DNA from: Geoglobus sp.
GTDB lineage: Archaea; Halobacteriota; Archaeoglobi; Archaeoglobales; Archaeoglobaceae
Direction of reading: 5' to 3'
Assembly: GCA_015523645.1 (NCBI GenBank)
Contig: WAJY01000073.1
Coordinates: 1 to 5,966, forward strand
Length of the DNA stretch: 5,966 nucleotides
The position numbers and the translations under genes are program-made. Shown in pieces: positions 1 to 5,966 of the stretch. The number at the start of each line of letters is the position of its first letter. Within the stretch, counting starts at the first letter, position 1. The notes below the pieces were generated by a model. The model had not been told where the DNA came from, ran no database searches, and saw only the letters and a program-made list of their open reading frames with translations.

Positions 1-2
1 GT

Positions 3-914
3 ATGAGGAGGAGTAGTCTTTTCATTTATGAACATGGAGTGTGCGAGGAAAAACTTCCCGAAAGCATCGCTGTTGAAGGATTGGCGATGTTCAAGTCCCT
101 TCTTGATTTTGGGAGATATTATAACCTTGTATCCTATGTGAGGGATGAGTTCTCAAAAACCTTCAGCTTCAACTGCTCATCCTTTGATCAGGCAATAGAG
201 ATGTCTGATAAGGCTCTTATAATAGCCCCTGAAAGCGACTTTACACTGCTTAGAATAACCAAGGAAATTGAGAAGAGGGGAATTGAAAATCTGGGTTCTT
301 CAAGCAAGGCAATTGAGATAACCTCAGATAAATGGAGGACTTACAAGAAGCTAAAAGGGAGGGTTAACATGCCATTAACGTCTAAGAGCGAGATCGAGGG
401 GGAATACGTTGTAAAGCCAAGGGTTTCCTGTGGTGGTGATGGGATAAGGATTGGTGGAAAAGTTGGTGAAGGTGAGATCGCCCAAGAGCTTGTGAGAGGA
501 AAGAGCATGAGCTTCAGCTTCTATGTTGGAGATGACATAAATCTTCTGAGCATAAACAGGCAGCTGTTAGATGGTTTCTCATATCTTGGATCAATAATTC
601 CAGAGAAAGCGGATAGAGATGCCATAGATGAGGCTTTCAATGCCATCGACAACATAAAGGGGCTAAAAGGCTATGTGGGTGTTGATGCTGTTGTTGGGGA
701 CGCTCCCTACATAATAGAGGTGAATGCCAGGCTTACAACTCCATTCATAGCCTTTCCCCTTGCATACGGTTTGAGTTATGCTGATATGCACCACATTCTT
801 TCATCAGGAAACGAGCTAAGTTTGAAGGCAAAAAGAAGGGTTCTGTTAAAGAAAAGCAAAGGAAAAGGTTTCGTGTCTCTTGGCGATTATTCCATAATTT
901 TAAAAACAATCTGA
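3..914 (+). CDS. ATP-grasp ligase, MfnD-like (COG1821-type)
   Basis: This is a soluble ATP-grasp enzyme of about 300 residues, which joins a carboxylate to an amine through an acyl-phosphate. Visible motifs are the nucleotide-binding Lys and glycine-rich loop (VVKPRVSCGGDGIRI, residues 136-150), an adenine-pocket QELVRGKSMS stretch (161-170), and a metal-binding region with GVDAV (Asp227) and IEVNARLTTPF (Glu239, Asn241). The archaeal family with this size and motif layout includes tyramine-glutamate ligase (MfnD) of methanofuran synthesis. That role is plausible because Archaeoglobi use methanofuran, but it is not proven here; an amino-acid ligase acting in the neighbouring glycan pathway is an alternative. 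The N-terminus (LFIYEHG after a few residues) begins like a complete protein, so the ATG at base 3 is probably the start. Only two bases precede it, so an upstream start or ribosome site cannot be judged. No signal peptide or membrane segment is seen. It lies 14 bases before the glycosyltransferase gene and is probably co-transcribed with it. The superfamily call is firm and the substrate call weak. Confidence 0.85.
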   Translation: MRRSSLFIYEHGVCEEKLPESIAVEGLAMFKSLLDFGRYYNLVSYVRDEFSKTFSFNCSSFDQAIEMSDKALIIAPESDFTLLRITKEIEKRGIENLGSSSKAIEITSDKWRTYKKLKGRVNMPLTSKSEIEGEYVVKPRVSCGGDGIRIGGKVGEGEIAQELVRGKSMSFSFYVGDDINLLSINRQLLDGFSYLGSIIPEKADRDAIDEAFNAIDNIKGLKGYVGVDAVVGDAPYIIEVNARLTTPFIAFPLAYGLSYADMHHILSSGNELSLKAKRRVLLKKSKGKGFVSLGDYSIILKTI

Positions 915-926
915 TCAAGAGATCAG
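911..926 (+). repeat. Perfect 6-bp inverted repeat at gene junction
   Basis: CTGATC (911-916), loop AAGA (917-920), GATCAG (921-926) form a perfect palindromic stem. It contains the stop codon of the ATP-grasp gene (912-914) and ends two bases before the ATG of the glycosyltransferase gene at 929. No T-run follows, so it does not look like a terminator. In RNA it could form a short hairpin that hides or presents the start region. The junction lacks a strong GGAGG-type ribosome site; its TGATC matches only the edge of the usual archaeal Shine-Dalgarno complement. The repeat is directly visible, but any function is inference and six base pairs can arise by chance. Confidence 0.5.
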
Positions 927-928
927 CA

Positions 929-2491
929 ATGTTTTCTGTGGTAATTCCAGCATACAATGAGGCTAAAACTCTCGAAGAAAACGTGGAAAGGCTTGTGAAT
1001 TTTCTCAAAGAGAACTTTGAAGAATTCGAGATAATAATTGCTGAGGATGGCTCAACAGACGGGACAGATGAGATTGCAAGAAAGCTTGCAGAGAGATACG
1101 AGTTTCTCAGGCATTTGCATAGCGATGTGAGGCTTGGAAAGGGAAAGGCTGTTTTCACTGGAATCAAGAATGCAAGGTATTCAACTGTTGTATATATGGA
1201 TGCGGACATGTCAACCGATCTCAACAACCTGAAAGACTTGCTGGATGCTCTCGAAAAGGGATATGACATAGCCATTGGCTCTAGAATCATCGAATCCAGT
1301 GAGACAACAAGACCTCTTTTTAGAGAGATCCCATCGAGAATCTACAATTTGATGGTTAGGTTCATGCTTGGATCAAAAATCAGAGACCACCAGTGCGGTT
1401 TCAAAGCTTTCAGGAAGGAAAGAATTCTTGAAATTTGTGAAAAGGTTAAAGACAATCACTGGTTCTGGGATACAGAGCTTTTGATTTTGGCTCAAAGAAA
1501 AGGATTGAAGATCAAGGAGATTCCGGTGAGATGGAGACACAGCGAAAACAGCAGTGTCAGTGTATTTAAAACCTCGTTCTACCTTCTTTCTAGGCTCATC
1601 AGATATTCTGAAAGATTTTTCCTTGGATTTTCAGTTTTAACAGCTCTTCTCATTTTTGCTGGACTGCTTTACGTGGGAAAGCCAGAAAGAATTTTTGTTG
1701 CATTTACCGAGATCAATCCAACACTTGTTACAGCCGGATTTGCGATTTACCCTTTCTCCTTTCTACTTAGAGGTTTGAGATACGAGATGCTGATGAAAAG
1801 GCTTGGGGGAAATGCTGGCGTGTCGTATGGCTTTATGAGTGTTGCCGTAAGCCAGACTTTGAATGTTCTTACACCAGTGAGGATTGGTGACCTAAGCAGG
1901 GCTTATCTCTACTCCAGAAGGGATGTTGCCTATCAGAAGAGCTTCAGCGCACTGACTGCAGAGAGAATATATGATATAATGTCTGTTTTGATCATAGCTG
2001 TAGTTTCCATGGTGTTTATTGGCATGCTATACCTCAATATTCTCCTTTACGGTTCGGCATTTTTTGCATTGGCTGTTTTAGCAGTGGTTTTGGTTTCAAA
2101 ACTGAAGGGCTACATCCCGGAGATAATGAAGGATGCTAGAGGCTTGCTGTTTTCAAGAAAGCTAGTAATCTATCTTCCAATCTCTCTTTGTATCTGGATG
2201 ATTGATGTTTTTGTCTGCTACACAATACTCATGTCCTTTGGAAAGGTCTCTCTTGCCATAGCAGCCTTCGCAGTTTCCATGGGAAATGTGGTCAAGGCTT
2301 TCCCGATAACACCTGGAGGGATCGGAGCATATGAAGCAACTCTCGCTTTGATCATCTCATCAGCTATTTCAAGCGATAAGGCAATAGCTGTTGCAATTGC
2401 AGATCACGCCATAAAGAACGTTTCAACCCTGCTTCTCGGCTTTCTTTCATCCTTGAAGATGGGGATAGGCATTAGGGAGATGAGAGAGTGA
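929..2491 (+). CDS. Family 2 glycosyltransferase fused to UPF0104-like flippase domain
   Basis: This is a 520-residue two-domain membrane protein. Residues 1 to about 215 are a GT2 domain of the dolichyl/polyprenyl-phosphate sugar synthase type: VVIPAYNEAKTLEENV (4-19), nucleotide-binding AEDGSTDGT (38-46), metal-binding DAD (91-93), GSRI (117-120), HQCGFK (154-159) and WDTELL (180-185), followed by the family's EIPVRW segment (197-202). All expected catalytic motifs are present, so it should move a sugar from a nucleotide donor to a polyprenyl phosphate on the cytosolic face. Residues about 230-510 are a multi-pass domain like the lysylphosphatidylglycerol synthase TM/UPF0104 family, with LNVLTPVRIGDLSRAYL (311-327), ALTAERIYD (341-349) and FPITPGGIGAYEATL (458-472). 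Such domains are often annotated flippase-like; members in archaea were once called dolichol-P-glucose synthetases. I count roughly seven to eight hydrophobic segments. The fusion suggests synthesis and handling of one lipid-linked sugar. The ATG at 929 puts the first beta strand at the usual place. The sugar is unknown. Confidence 0.92.
   Translation: MFSVVIPAYNEAKTLEENVERLVNFLKENFEEFEIIIAEDGSTDGTDEIARKLAERYEFLRHLHSDVRLGKGKAVFTGIKNARYSTVVYMDADMSTDLNNLKDLLDALEKGYDIAIGSRIIESSETTRPLFREIPSRIYNLMVRFMLGSKIRDHQCGFKAFRKERILEICEKVKDNHWFWDTELLILAQRKGLKIKEIPVRWRHSENSSVSVFKTSFYLLSRLIRYSERFFLGFSVLTALLIFAGLLYVGKPERIFVAFTEINPTLVTAGFAIYPFSFLLRGLRYEMLMKRLGGNAGVSYGFMSVAVSQTLNVLTPVRIGDLSRAYLYSRRDVAYQKSFSALTAERIYDIMSVLIIAVVSMVFIGMLYLNILLYGSAFFALAVLAVVLVSKLKGYIPEIMKDARGLLFSRKLVIYLPISLCIWMIDVFVCYTILMSFGKVSLAIAAFAVSMGNVVKAFPITPGGIGAYEATLALIISSAISSDKAIAVAIADHAIKNVSTLLLGFLSSLKMGIGIREMRE
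2475..2491 (+). promoter_or_regulatory. Ribosome site and GTGA start/stop overlap
   Basis: GGGAG at 2475-2479, eight bases before the GTG at 2488, is a good Shine-Dalgarno match lying inside the end of the upstream gene. The GTG (2488-2490) overlaps the upstream stop TGA (2489-2491) by the GTGA arrangement. Together these decide the DUF2298 start: a GTG read as Met, in front of an immediately hydrophobic N-terminus. The overlap implies translational coupling, and so a fixed ratio of the two membrane proteins. Confidence 0.7.
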
Positions 2492-4311
2492 TAAGCCTGG
2501 TTTTTTTCTTAGCTTTGTTGATATTATTCTCAAACACATTCAAGCATTACCACATCTCAAAATTCCTCAGCATAATCTTGCTTTCTTTTTCAACCTACCT
2601 TCTCTCCCATTTTACAAGCTTCGAGATATCTCTTGCAATCTCCCTTGGTATCCTGATTCTCTTCACAGCCTACAGAATAAAGGAGGATGGATTTAAGGTT
2701 GATTTTGAAAACGAAGCTGTTTTCCTCTCGTCCTTCTTCTTTTTTCTTTTTCTCAGAAGCCTTGTTCCAGACATAATTGGAGCTGAAAAATTCATGGATT
2801 CTGCATTTCTGAATGCAGTTCTGAGAGCAAAGAGTTTCCCACCTGATGATCCTTTTTTTGCCGGGGGAAAGCTTGATGTTTATTACTACTTCGGTCAGGT
2901 GATATCTGCGGTGGTCGTGAAGCTTTCTCTTCTTCCTCCAGAGTATGGTTACAACATTGCAATGGCATTTGTTTCTGGAGTTAGTATCTCCATAATTCAT
3001 GGCTTTTTAAGGGAAAAACAAATTGGCTTGATAGGGATAATTCCCCTCATAGCCGGACCACCATACGCTCTTTACGAGCTTATGGATAAGCTGGGCTCTT
3101 TGAAGCTTCCAGGTTTTCTCTTTTACTGGAACTCAACAAGAATAATTCCCGATAAGACCTTTGGAAGGGTCATAACAGAATTTCCCTATTTCAGTTTCAT
3201 TCATGCTGATCTTCATGCTCATGTTGTTGCAATACCGCTGAAACTGCTCTTCATCGCAACTCTCTACAAATTTTACAGGGATGGGGAGTATGCCGAGACA
3301 ATACCAGTCCTAAACTTCGCAATTTTTGCAACAAATTCGTGGGATGCTCCTGCTTTCTTTTTGCTATCCTTCATCCTTCTCATTCATATAGGTAAGAAGT
3401 ATGCCATTTATGCATTGCTCTCAGCTATTTTGATGCTGGCTTATAAGCTTGAGATGAATGCAAATGCTCAAATCTTCCTCTCCTCTCAATTCAGCCCAAT
3501 TTCTTCATTCTTGCTGTTTTGGGGTTTCATTGCAATTTTGGTCTACTTCAAAATTAGGGAAGAGGTTAGAAGAGAACCGCATATCCTAATTCTTGCATTA
3601 CCTTCAGCCATAATACCCCCTTTTCTGTTTTTGCCCGCTGCCTATTTCCTTGCAAAAAGGAGAGAATTTGAAGACATTTTAGCAATCTTTGCCATTGCAT
3701 TTATCTTCATATGCGAATTTGTTACAATAGACTTCAGAATGAACACATACTTCAAGTTCTATCTGCTTTCTTGGGTTTTGCTCATCCCATTGATCTCAGC
3801 CTCTCTCAGGGAATTGTATGAAAGCAGAAAGGTTATAGCCATTATTCTGATCCTTGCGATGCTCGTTTATCCATTAATTGCAACTCCGGTAAGGCACTAC
3901 AAAGCTGAATTCTCCCTTGATGGATTGAAGTTTATGAGAGAGTCAAACCCTGGTGATTATTATGCAATCAAGTGGCTTTACAACAAATCAGGATACATTG
4001 TTGAGGGGGTTGATGGCAGCTATAGCTATAGCGGCAGAATTTCCGCCTTTACCGGACTTCCTGCTTTGATTGCTTGGCCAAATCACGAAGTTCACTGGAG
4101 AGAAAATGGTGAGGAAATTGCAAAGAGAATTGATGTTGTAAACAGAATATACACGTCCGAATGCTCAGTTTCTAGAAATCTGGCTAAGAAATACAACATC
4201 ACCTTCATAATCTACGGCAATTACGAAAGAGAGAGGTATGGAAATGTTGACTTTTCCTGCCTTAAAATGGTTTTTGAAAGCAATGGAACGAAGATATTCA
4301 AGGTTGATTGA
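2488..4311 (+). CDS. DUF2298 (YYY-domain) multi-pass membrane protein, GT-C-like
   Basis: This is a 607-residue integral membrane protein with about a dozen or more hydrophobic segments between residues 3 and 465, then a largely soluble C-terminal region (about 470-607). The family hallmark is VYYYFG (131-136). Other recognisable blocks are GAEKFMDSAFLNAV (98-111) followed by FPPDDPFFAGG (117-127), EFPYFSFIHADLHAH (231-245), NSWDAP (283-288), MNTYFKFY (418-425), and near the end RISAFTGLPALIAWPNHEVHWRE (517-539, key residues R517, H533, E534, W537, R538). The acidic E100/D104 pair in the first large loop and the overall layout recall GT-C glycosyltransferases, which take a lipid-linked sugar on the outer face. 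That relation is inference; the family has no function I can state. The protein appears intact. Its GTG start overlaps the preceding glycosyltransferase-flippase gene by four bases, which supports a shared pathway, most simply surface or S-layer glycan assembly. The family call is strong and the activity unknown. Confidence 0.9.
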   Translation: MISLVFFLALLILFSNTFKHYHISKFLSIILLSFSTYLLSHFTSFEISLAISLGILILFTAYRIKEDGFKVDFENEAVFLSSFFFFLFLRSLVPDIIGAEKFMDSAFLNAVLRAKSFPPDDPFFAGGKLDVYYYFGQVISAVVVKLSLLPPEYGYNIAMAFVSGVSISIIHGFLREKQIGLIGIIPLIAGPPYALYELMDKLGSLKLPGFLFYWNSTRIIPDKTFGRVITEFPYFSFIHADLHAHVVAIPLKLLFIATLYKFYRDGEYAETIPVLNFAIFATNSWDAPAFFLLSFILLIHIGKKYAIYALLSAILMLAYKLEMNANAQIFLSSQFSPISSFLLFWGFIAILVYFKIREEVRREPHILILALPSAIIPPFLFLPAAYFLAKRREFEDILAIFAIAFIFICEFVTIDFRMNTYFKFYLLSWVLLIPLISASLRELYESRKVIAIILILAMLVYPLIATPVRHYKAEFSLDGLKFMRESNPGDYYAIKWLYNKSGYIVEGVDGSYSYSGRISAFTGLPALIAWPNHEVHWRENGEEIAKRIDVVNRIYTSECSVSRNLAKKYNITFIIYGNYERERYGNVDFSCLKMVFESNGTKIFKVD

Positions 4312-5725
4312 GATGAGCCATTTCCAGTGTTCTTTCAAATTCCCTGAGAAGTCTTCTTTTTTTATATCCCATCTCAACCCTATCCCAAGGCAGTTCTTGC
4401 TCTGGAGGAATCTTATCCAGAAAGCGAGAAAACTCTGATTTTAGCAGATAGCGTAGAGATGGTTTTTTTGAGAACATTTTTCCAACCCTCTCATCACCTC
4501 TTGAAATTACAGTCTGAATTGCAAATGCATCAATTCTCTCAACTCTAACCTCACACATGCCTTTGAGCTTGCTGTAAAGGTATTCTCTTTTCATCTCAAG
4601 TTCCTTTATGTTTTCCTCAACACTTTTGCCAACATCACCACCAAAAGGGAGCCATTGAAACGGGGTATTCGGTTTGGGAACGAGAGGATTTATTGAGACA
4701 GAGACTCTTTTTCCCATTCCTCTTATCCTTTTAACCATCTCAATTATGCTGTCAAGATCCTCTTTTCTCTCTCCGGGAATGCCAAACATGAAGTAAAGCT
4801 TTACCCTCTCAACATTCTTTGAAATCTCAACCACATTGTATATCTCCTCATTCTCGATGTTCTTGTTCAGAATTTCTCTGAGCCTCTCTGTTCCAGCTTC
4901 TGGTGCGATTGTAAGGGTTTTTATGTCTTTCAATAGTTCAGCCATCTCTTCATCAAATCTGTCTGCCCTGATGGATGATGGGGAAACCGAGAATCCCAAA
5001 TCTCTAAGCTCCTGAACTATCTCTTTGAAATTGGGATGGTCTGTCGGTGAGGGTGATATGATGGCTATTTTCTCAGCAAGCTCTTTATTCTCCTCTGCAA
5101 AGCTCACTATCTCCTCTTTTCTCCTCCATCTTGTGGGAGAGTATATTTGCCTGACTATGCAGAATCTACAGCCTCTCGGACAACCTCTCCCTATCTCAAC
5201 AAGCAAGGATCTGCCGTATGCACCCTCAGACACTATCTGTGACCTCATATCAGAATCCAAATTGGCTTTTCTCCTTCTGTAAGAGTTTGGAATAAGCCCC
5301 TCAACATTCCTATTTTCTACAACTTCCAAAACCACGCCCTCAACCTCGCCAACAAAAACAGAATCAAAAAGAGATAATGCTGGAAAAGGATTCTGGGTTA
5401 TACAAGGTCCGCCTGCAATCTTCAATCCTTTAAAATTGCTTTTTTTGAGGATTTTTAGCGCGTTAAAAAAATCTTCCTCATACTGAATGGAGAAAAGCGC
5501 AACATCAAACTCTCCCAATTCACTTCCATTTTCAACGCTCCTGATTCCATCGAAAACGTCCAAGTAAAATCTCTCTGCAATGTATCTAGGGCTTTTGTTA
5601 ACCTCATAATAAAGCCTCTGAATGCCAAGATTGCTTATACCACCAACATACCTATTCGGATAGACTACTGCTACCCTCCTCAGACCTCTCCTGTATTTCT
5701 TAAAAAATGGATTGAATTCTATCAT
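4298..5725 (-). CDS. Radical SAM protein with N-terminal B12-binding-like domain
   Basis: This is a 475-residue cytosolic iron-sulfur enzyme. Residues about 15-140 form a Rossmann-like region of the cobalamin-binding type found in class B radical SAM proteins (RVAVVYPNRYVGGISNLG at 17-34, AGGPCITQNP at 104-113, VGEVEG at 125-130). The usual DxHxxG cobalamin-ligand motif is not visible, so B12 may not be bound, or not through His. The radical SAM core starts with EIGRGCPRGCRFC (177-189); Cys182, Cys186 and Cys189 give the CX3CX2C that holds the [4Fe-4S] cluster and SAM. It continues with LTIAPEAGTERLR (271-283), YFMFGIPGE (311-319) and NPLVPKPNTPFQW (346-358). The C-terminal part includes AIQTVISRGDERVG (402-415) and LPWDRV (445-450). 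The layout resembles uncharacterised archaeal/bacterial B12-binding/radical SAM families (TIGR03960-like); the substrate is unknown. The ATG lies in an ATGA overlap with the ilvN stop and has no good ribosome site, which suggests coupled translation. Its last 14 bases overlap the convergent DUF2298 gene. Confidence 0.9.
   Translation of the reverse strand: MIEFNPFFKKYRRGLRRVAVVYPNRYVGGISNLGIQRLYYEVNKSPRYIAERFYLDVFDGIRSVENGSELGEFDVALFSIQYEEDFFNALKILKKSNFKGLKIAGGPCITQNPFPALSLFDSVFVGEVEGVVLEVVENRNVEGLIPNSYRRRKANLDSDMRSQIVSEGAYGRSLLVEIGRGCPRGCRFCIVRQIYSPTRWRRKEEIVSFAEENKELAEKIAIISPSPTDHPNFKEIVQELRDLGFSVSPSSIRADRFDEEMAELLKDIKTLTIAPEAGTERLREILNKNIENEEIYNVVEISKNVERVKLYFMFGIPGERKEDLDSIIEMVKRIRGMGKRVSVSINPLVPKPNTPFQWLPFGGDVGKSVEENIKELEMKREYLYSKLKGMCEVRVERIDAFAIQTVISRGDERVGKMFSKKPSLRYLLKSEFSRFLDKIPPEQELPWDRVEMGYKKRRLLREFERTLEMAHLNQP
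4357..4363 (+). terminator. Candidate oligo-T terminator of the plus-strand operon
   Basis: A run of seven T residues lies 45 bases after the stop of the DUF2298 gene, inside the antisense of the radical SAM coding region, where it encodes the Lys-Lys of GYKKRR. Archaeal RNA polymerase can terminate at such T-runs without a hairpin, and this is the first long T-run after the operon ends. I see no stem before it. The same bases are needed to code the opposing protein, so the run may be incidental. Confidence 0.3.
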
Positions 5726-5966
5726 TCGAGAGCTTTGCTGCCTCTCTGCATCGCAATCTTCCCGGTTCTTGCCACTTCCTTTATTCCATATTGCCTCATC
5801 AAGTTGATGAACGCATTTACCTTCTCCTCATCCCCGGTTATCTCTATTATAAAGGAATCTCTGGCAACATCAACTATTCTCGCCCTGAATATGTTTGCTA
5901 TCTCTATTATCTCCCCTCTGTTCTGCATTGTTGTGGAAACTTTTATGAGTGCAAGCTCTCTCTCAA
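5722..5966 (-). CDS. ilvN: Acetolactate synthase small (regulatory) subunit, C-terminal part
   Basis: This gene runs off the right edge; 80 C-terminal residues are visible, so roughly half of a normal 160-170-residue protein. The visible part begins with the family's signature ERELALIKV (bases 5964-5938) and continues with IANIFRARIVDVARDSFIIE, GDEEKVNAFINLM and a terminal GIKEVARTGKIAMQRG. This is the C-terminal domain of the small subunit, which activates the catalytic subunit IlvB and confers feedback control by branched-chain amino acids through the N-terminal ACT domain (out of view here). The ATG at 5928 is internal, because the conserved RELALIKV segment is encoded upstream of it in the same open frame. 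IlvB/IlvN make acetolactate or acetohydroxybutyrate for valine, leucine and isoleucine synthesis in the cytosol. The stop overlaps the start of the radical SAM gene by ATGA, so the two share a transcript. The ilvB gene would be expected further upstream, outside this window. Confidence 0.93.
   Translation of the reverse strand, partial: ERELALIKVSTTMQNRGEIIEIANIFRARIVDVARDSFIIEITGDEEKVNAFINLMRQYGIKEVARTGKIAMQRGSKALE

Noticed and set aside
745..1290. Open frame on the minus strand opposite the ATP-grasp and glycosyltransferase genes
   Set aside because: It lies antisense to two strongly supported genes, has no recognisable domain, and its Ser/Leu-rich composition is typical of antisense reading.
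2501..2507. T7 run just after the DUF2298 start, as a possible terminator or attenuator
   Set aside because: It encodes Val-Phe-Phe of the first membrane segment and is preceded by tightly coupled translation, which would be expected to suppress termination. T-rich runs are common in membrane-protein genes.
2590..3000. Minus-strand open frame rich in Lys/Arg/Cys
   Set aside because: It is fully antisense to conserved DUF2298 motifs including YYYFG; its composition mirrors the hydrophobic codons opposite, and it has no domain.
4018..4032. AGCTAT tandem microrepeat
   Set aside because: Only two and a half copies, in frame, encoding Ser-Tyr-Ser-Tyr-Ser within the C-terminal region of DUF2298; it fits coding sequence rather than a repeat element.
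4165..4438. Short open frames on both strands at the convergent junction
   Set aside because: They overlap the ends of the DUF2298 and radical SAM genes in other frames and show no family motif or ribosome site.
5025..5282. Plus-strand open frame within the radical SAM gene
   Set aside because: It is antisense to the CX3CX2C region of the radical SAM core, which is clearly the coding strand.
5722..5928. A complete 68-residue protein starting at the ATG at 5928
   Set aside because: The same frame continues to the right edge and encodes the conserved ERELALIKV segment of IlvN, so that ATG is internal to a truncated gene.

Overview
The window looks like part of the chromosome of a hyperthermophilic euryarchaeon, most probably of the Archaeoglobi (Archaeoglobus, Ferroglobus or Geoglobus type). 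The reasons are the protein families present, heavy use of AGG/AGA and ATA codons, Lys/Glu/Ile-rich proteins, very tight gene packing and a Shine-Dalgarno-like GGGAG before a GTG start. The genus is inferred from overall character, not from a marker gene. I see no rRNA, tRNA, CRISPR array, insertion sequence or phage gene, and there is no gene-free stretch longer than about 14 bases.

Plus strand, 3-4311: three closely spaced genes read as one operon. The first encodes a soluble ATP-grasp ligase of the archaeal type that includes tyramine-glutamate ligase (MfnD, methanofuran synthesis). Fourteen bases later comes a two-domain protein: a polyprenyl-phosphate-sugar synthase-like family 2 glycosyltransferase fused to a membrane domain of the lysylphosphatidylglycerol-synthase TM/UPF0104 flippase-like family. 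Its stop overlaps by four bases (GTGA) the GTG start of a large multi-pass membrane protein with the YYY-domain (DUF2298) motifs. The last two genes suggest an envelope glycan module: charge a lipid carrier with sugar in the cytosol, possibly flip it, and use it on the outer face with a GT-C-like enzyme. The chemistry of the last step is unknown.

Minus strand, 5966-4298: a second, convergent unit. It begins beyond the right edge with the acetolactate synthase regulatory subunit (ilvN), of which only the C-terminal half is visible. An ATGA overlap leads into a 475-residue radical SAM protein with an N-terminal cobalamin-binding-like domain that has no visible cobalamin His motif. The two units meet tail to tail and overlap by 14 bases, so terminator signals must lie inside the opposing genes. 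A T7 run at 4357-4363 is a candidate for the plus-strand operon.

Points most worth a second look are the glycosyltransferase-flippase-DUF2298 module, the radical SAM gene translationally coupled to ilvN, a perfect 6-bp hairpin across the first intergenic junction, and the ATP-grasp gene sitting in a glycan operon.
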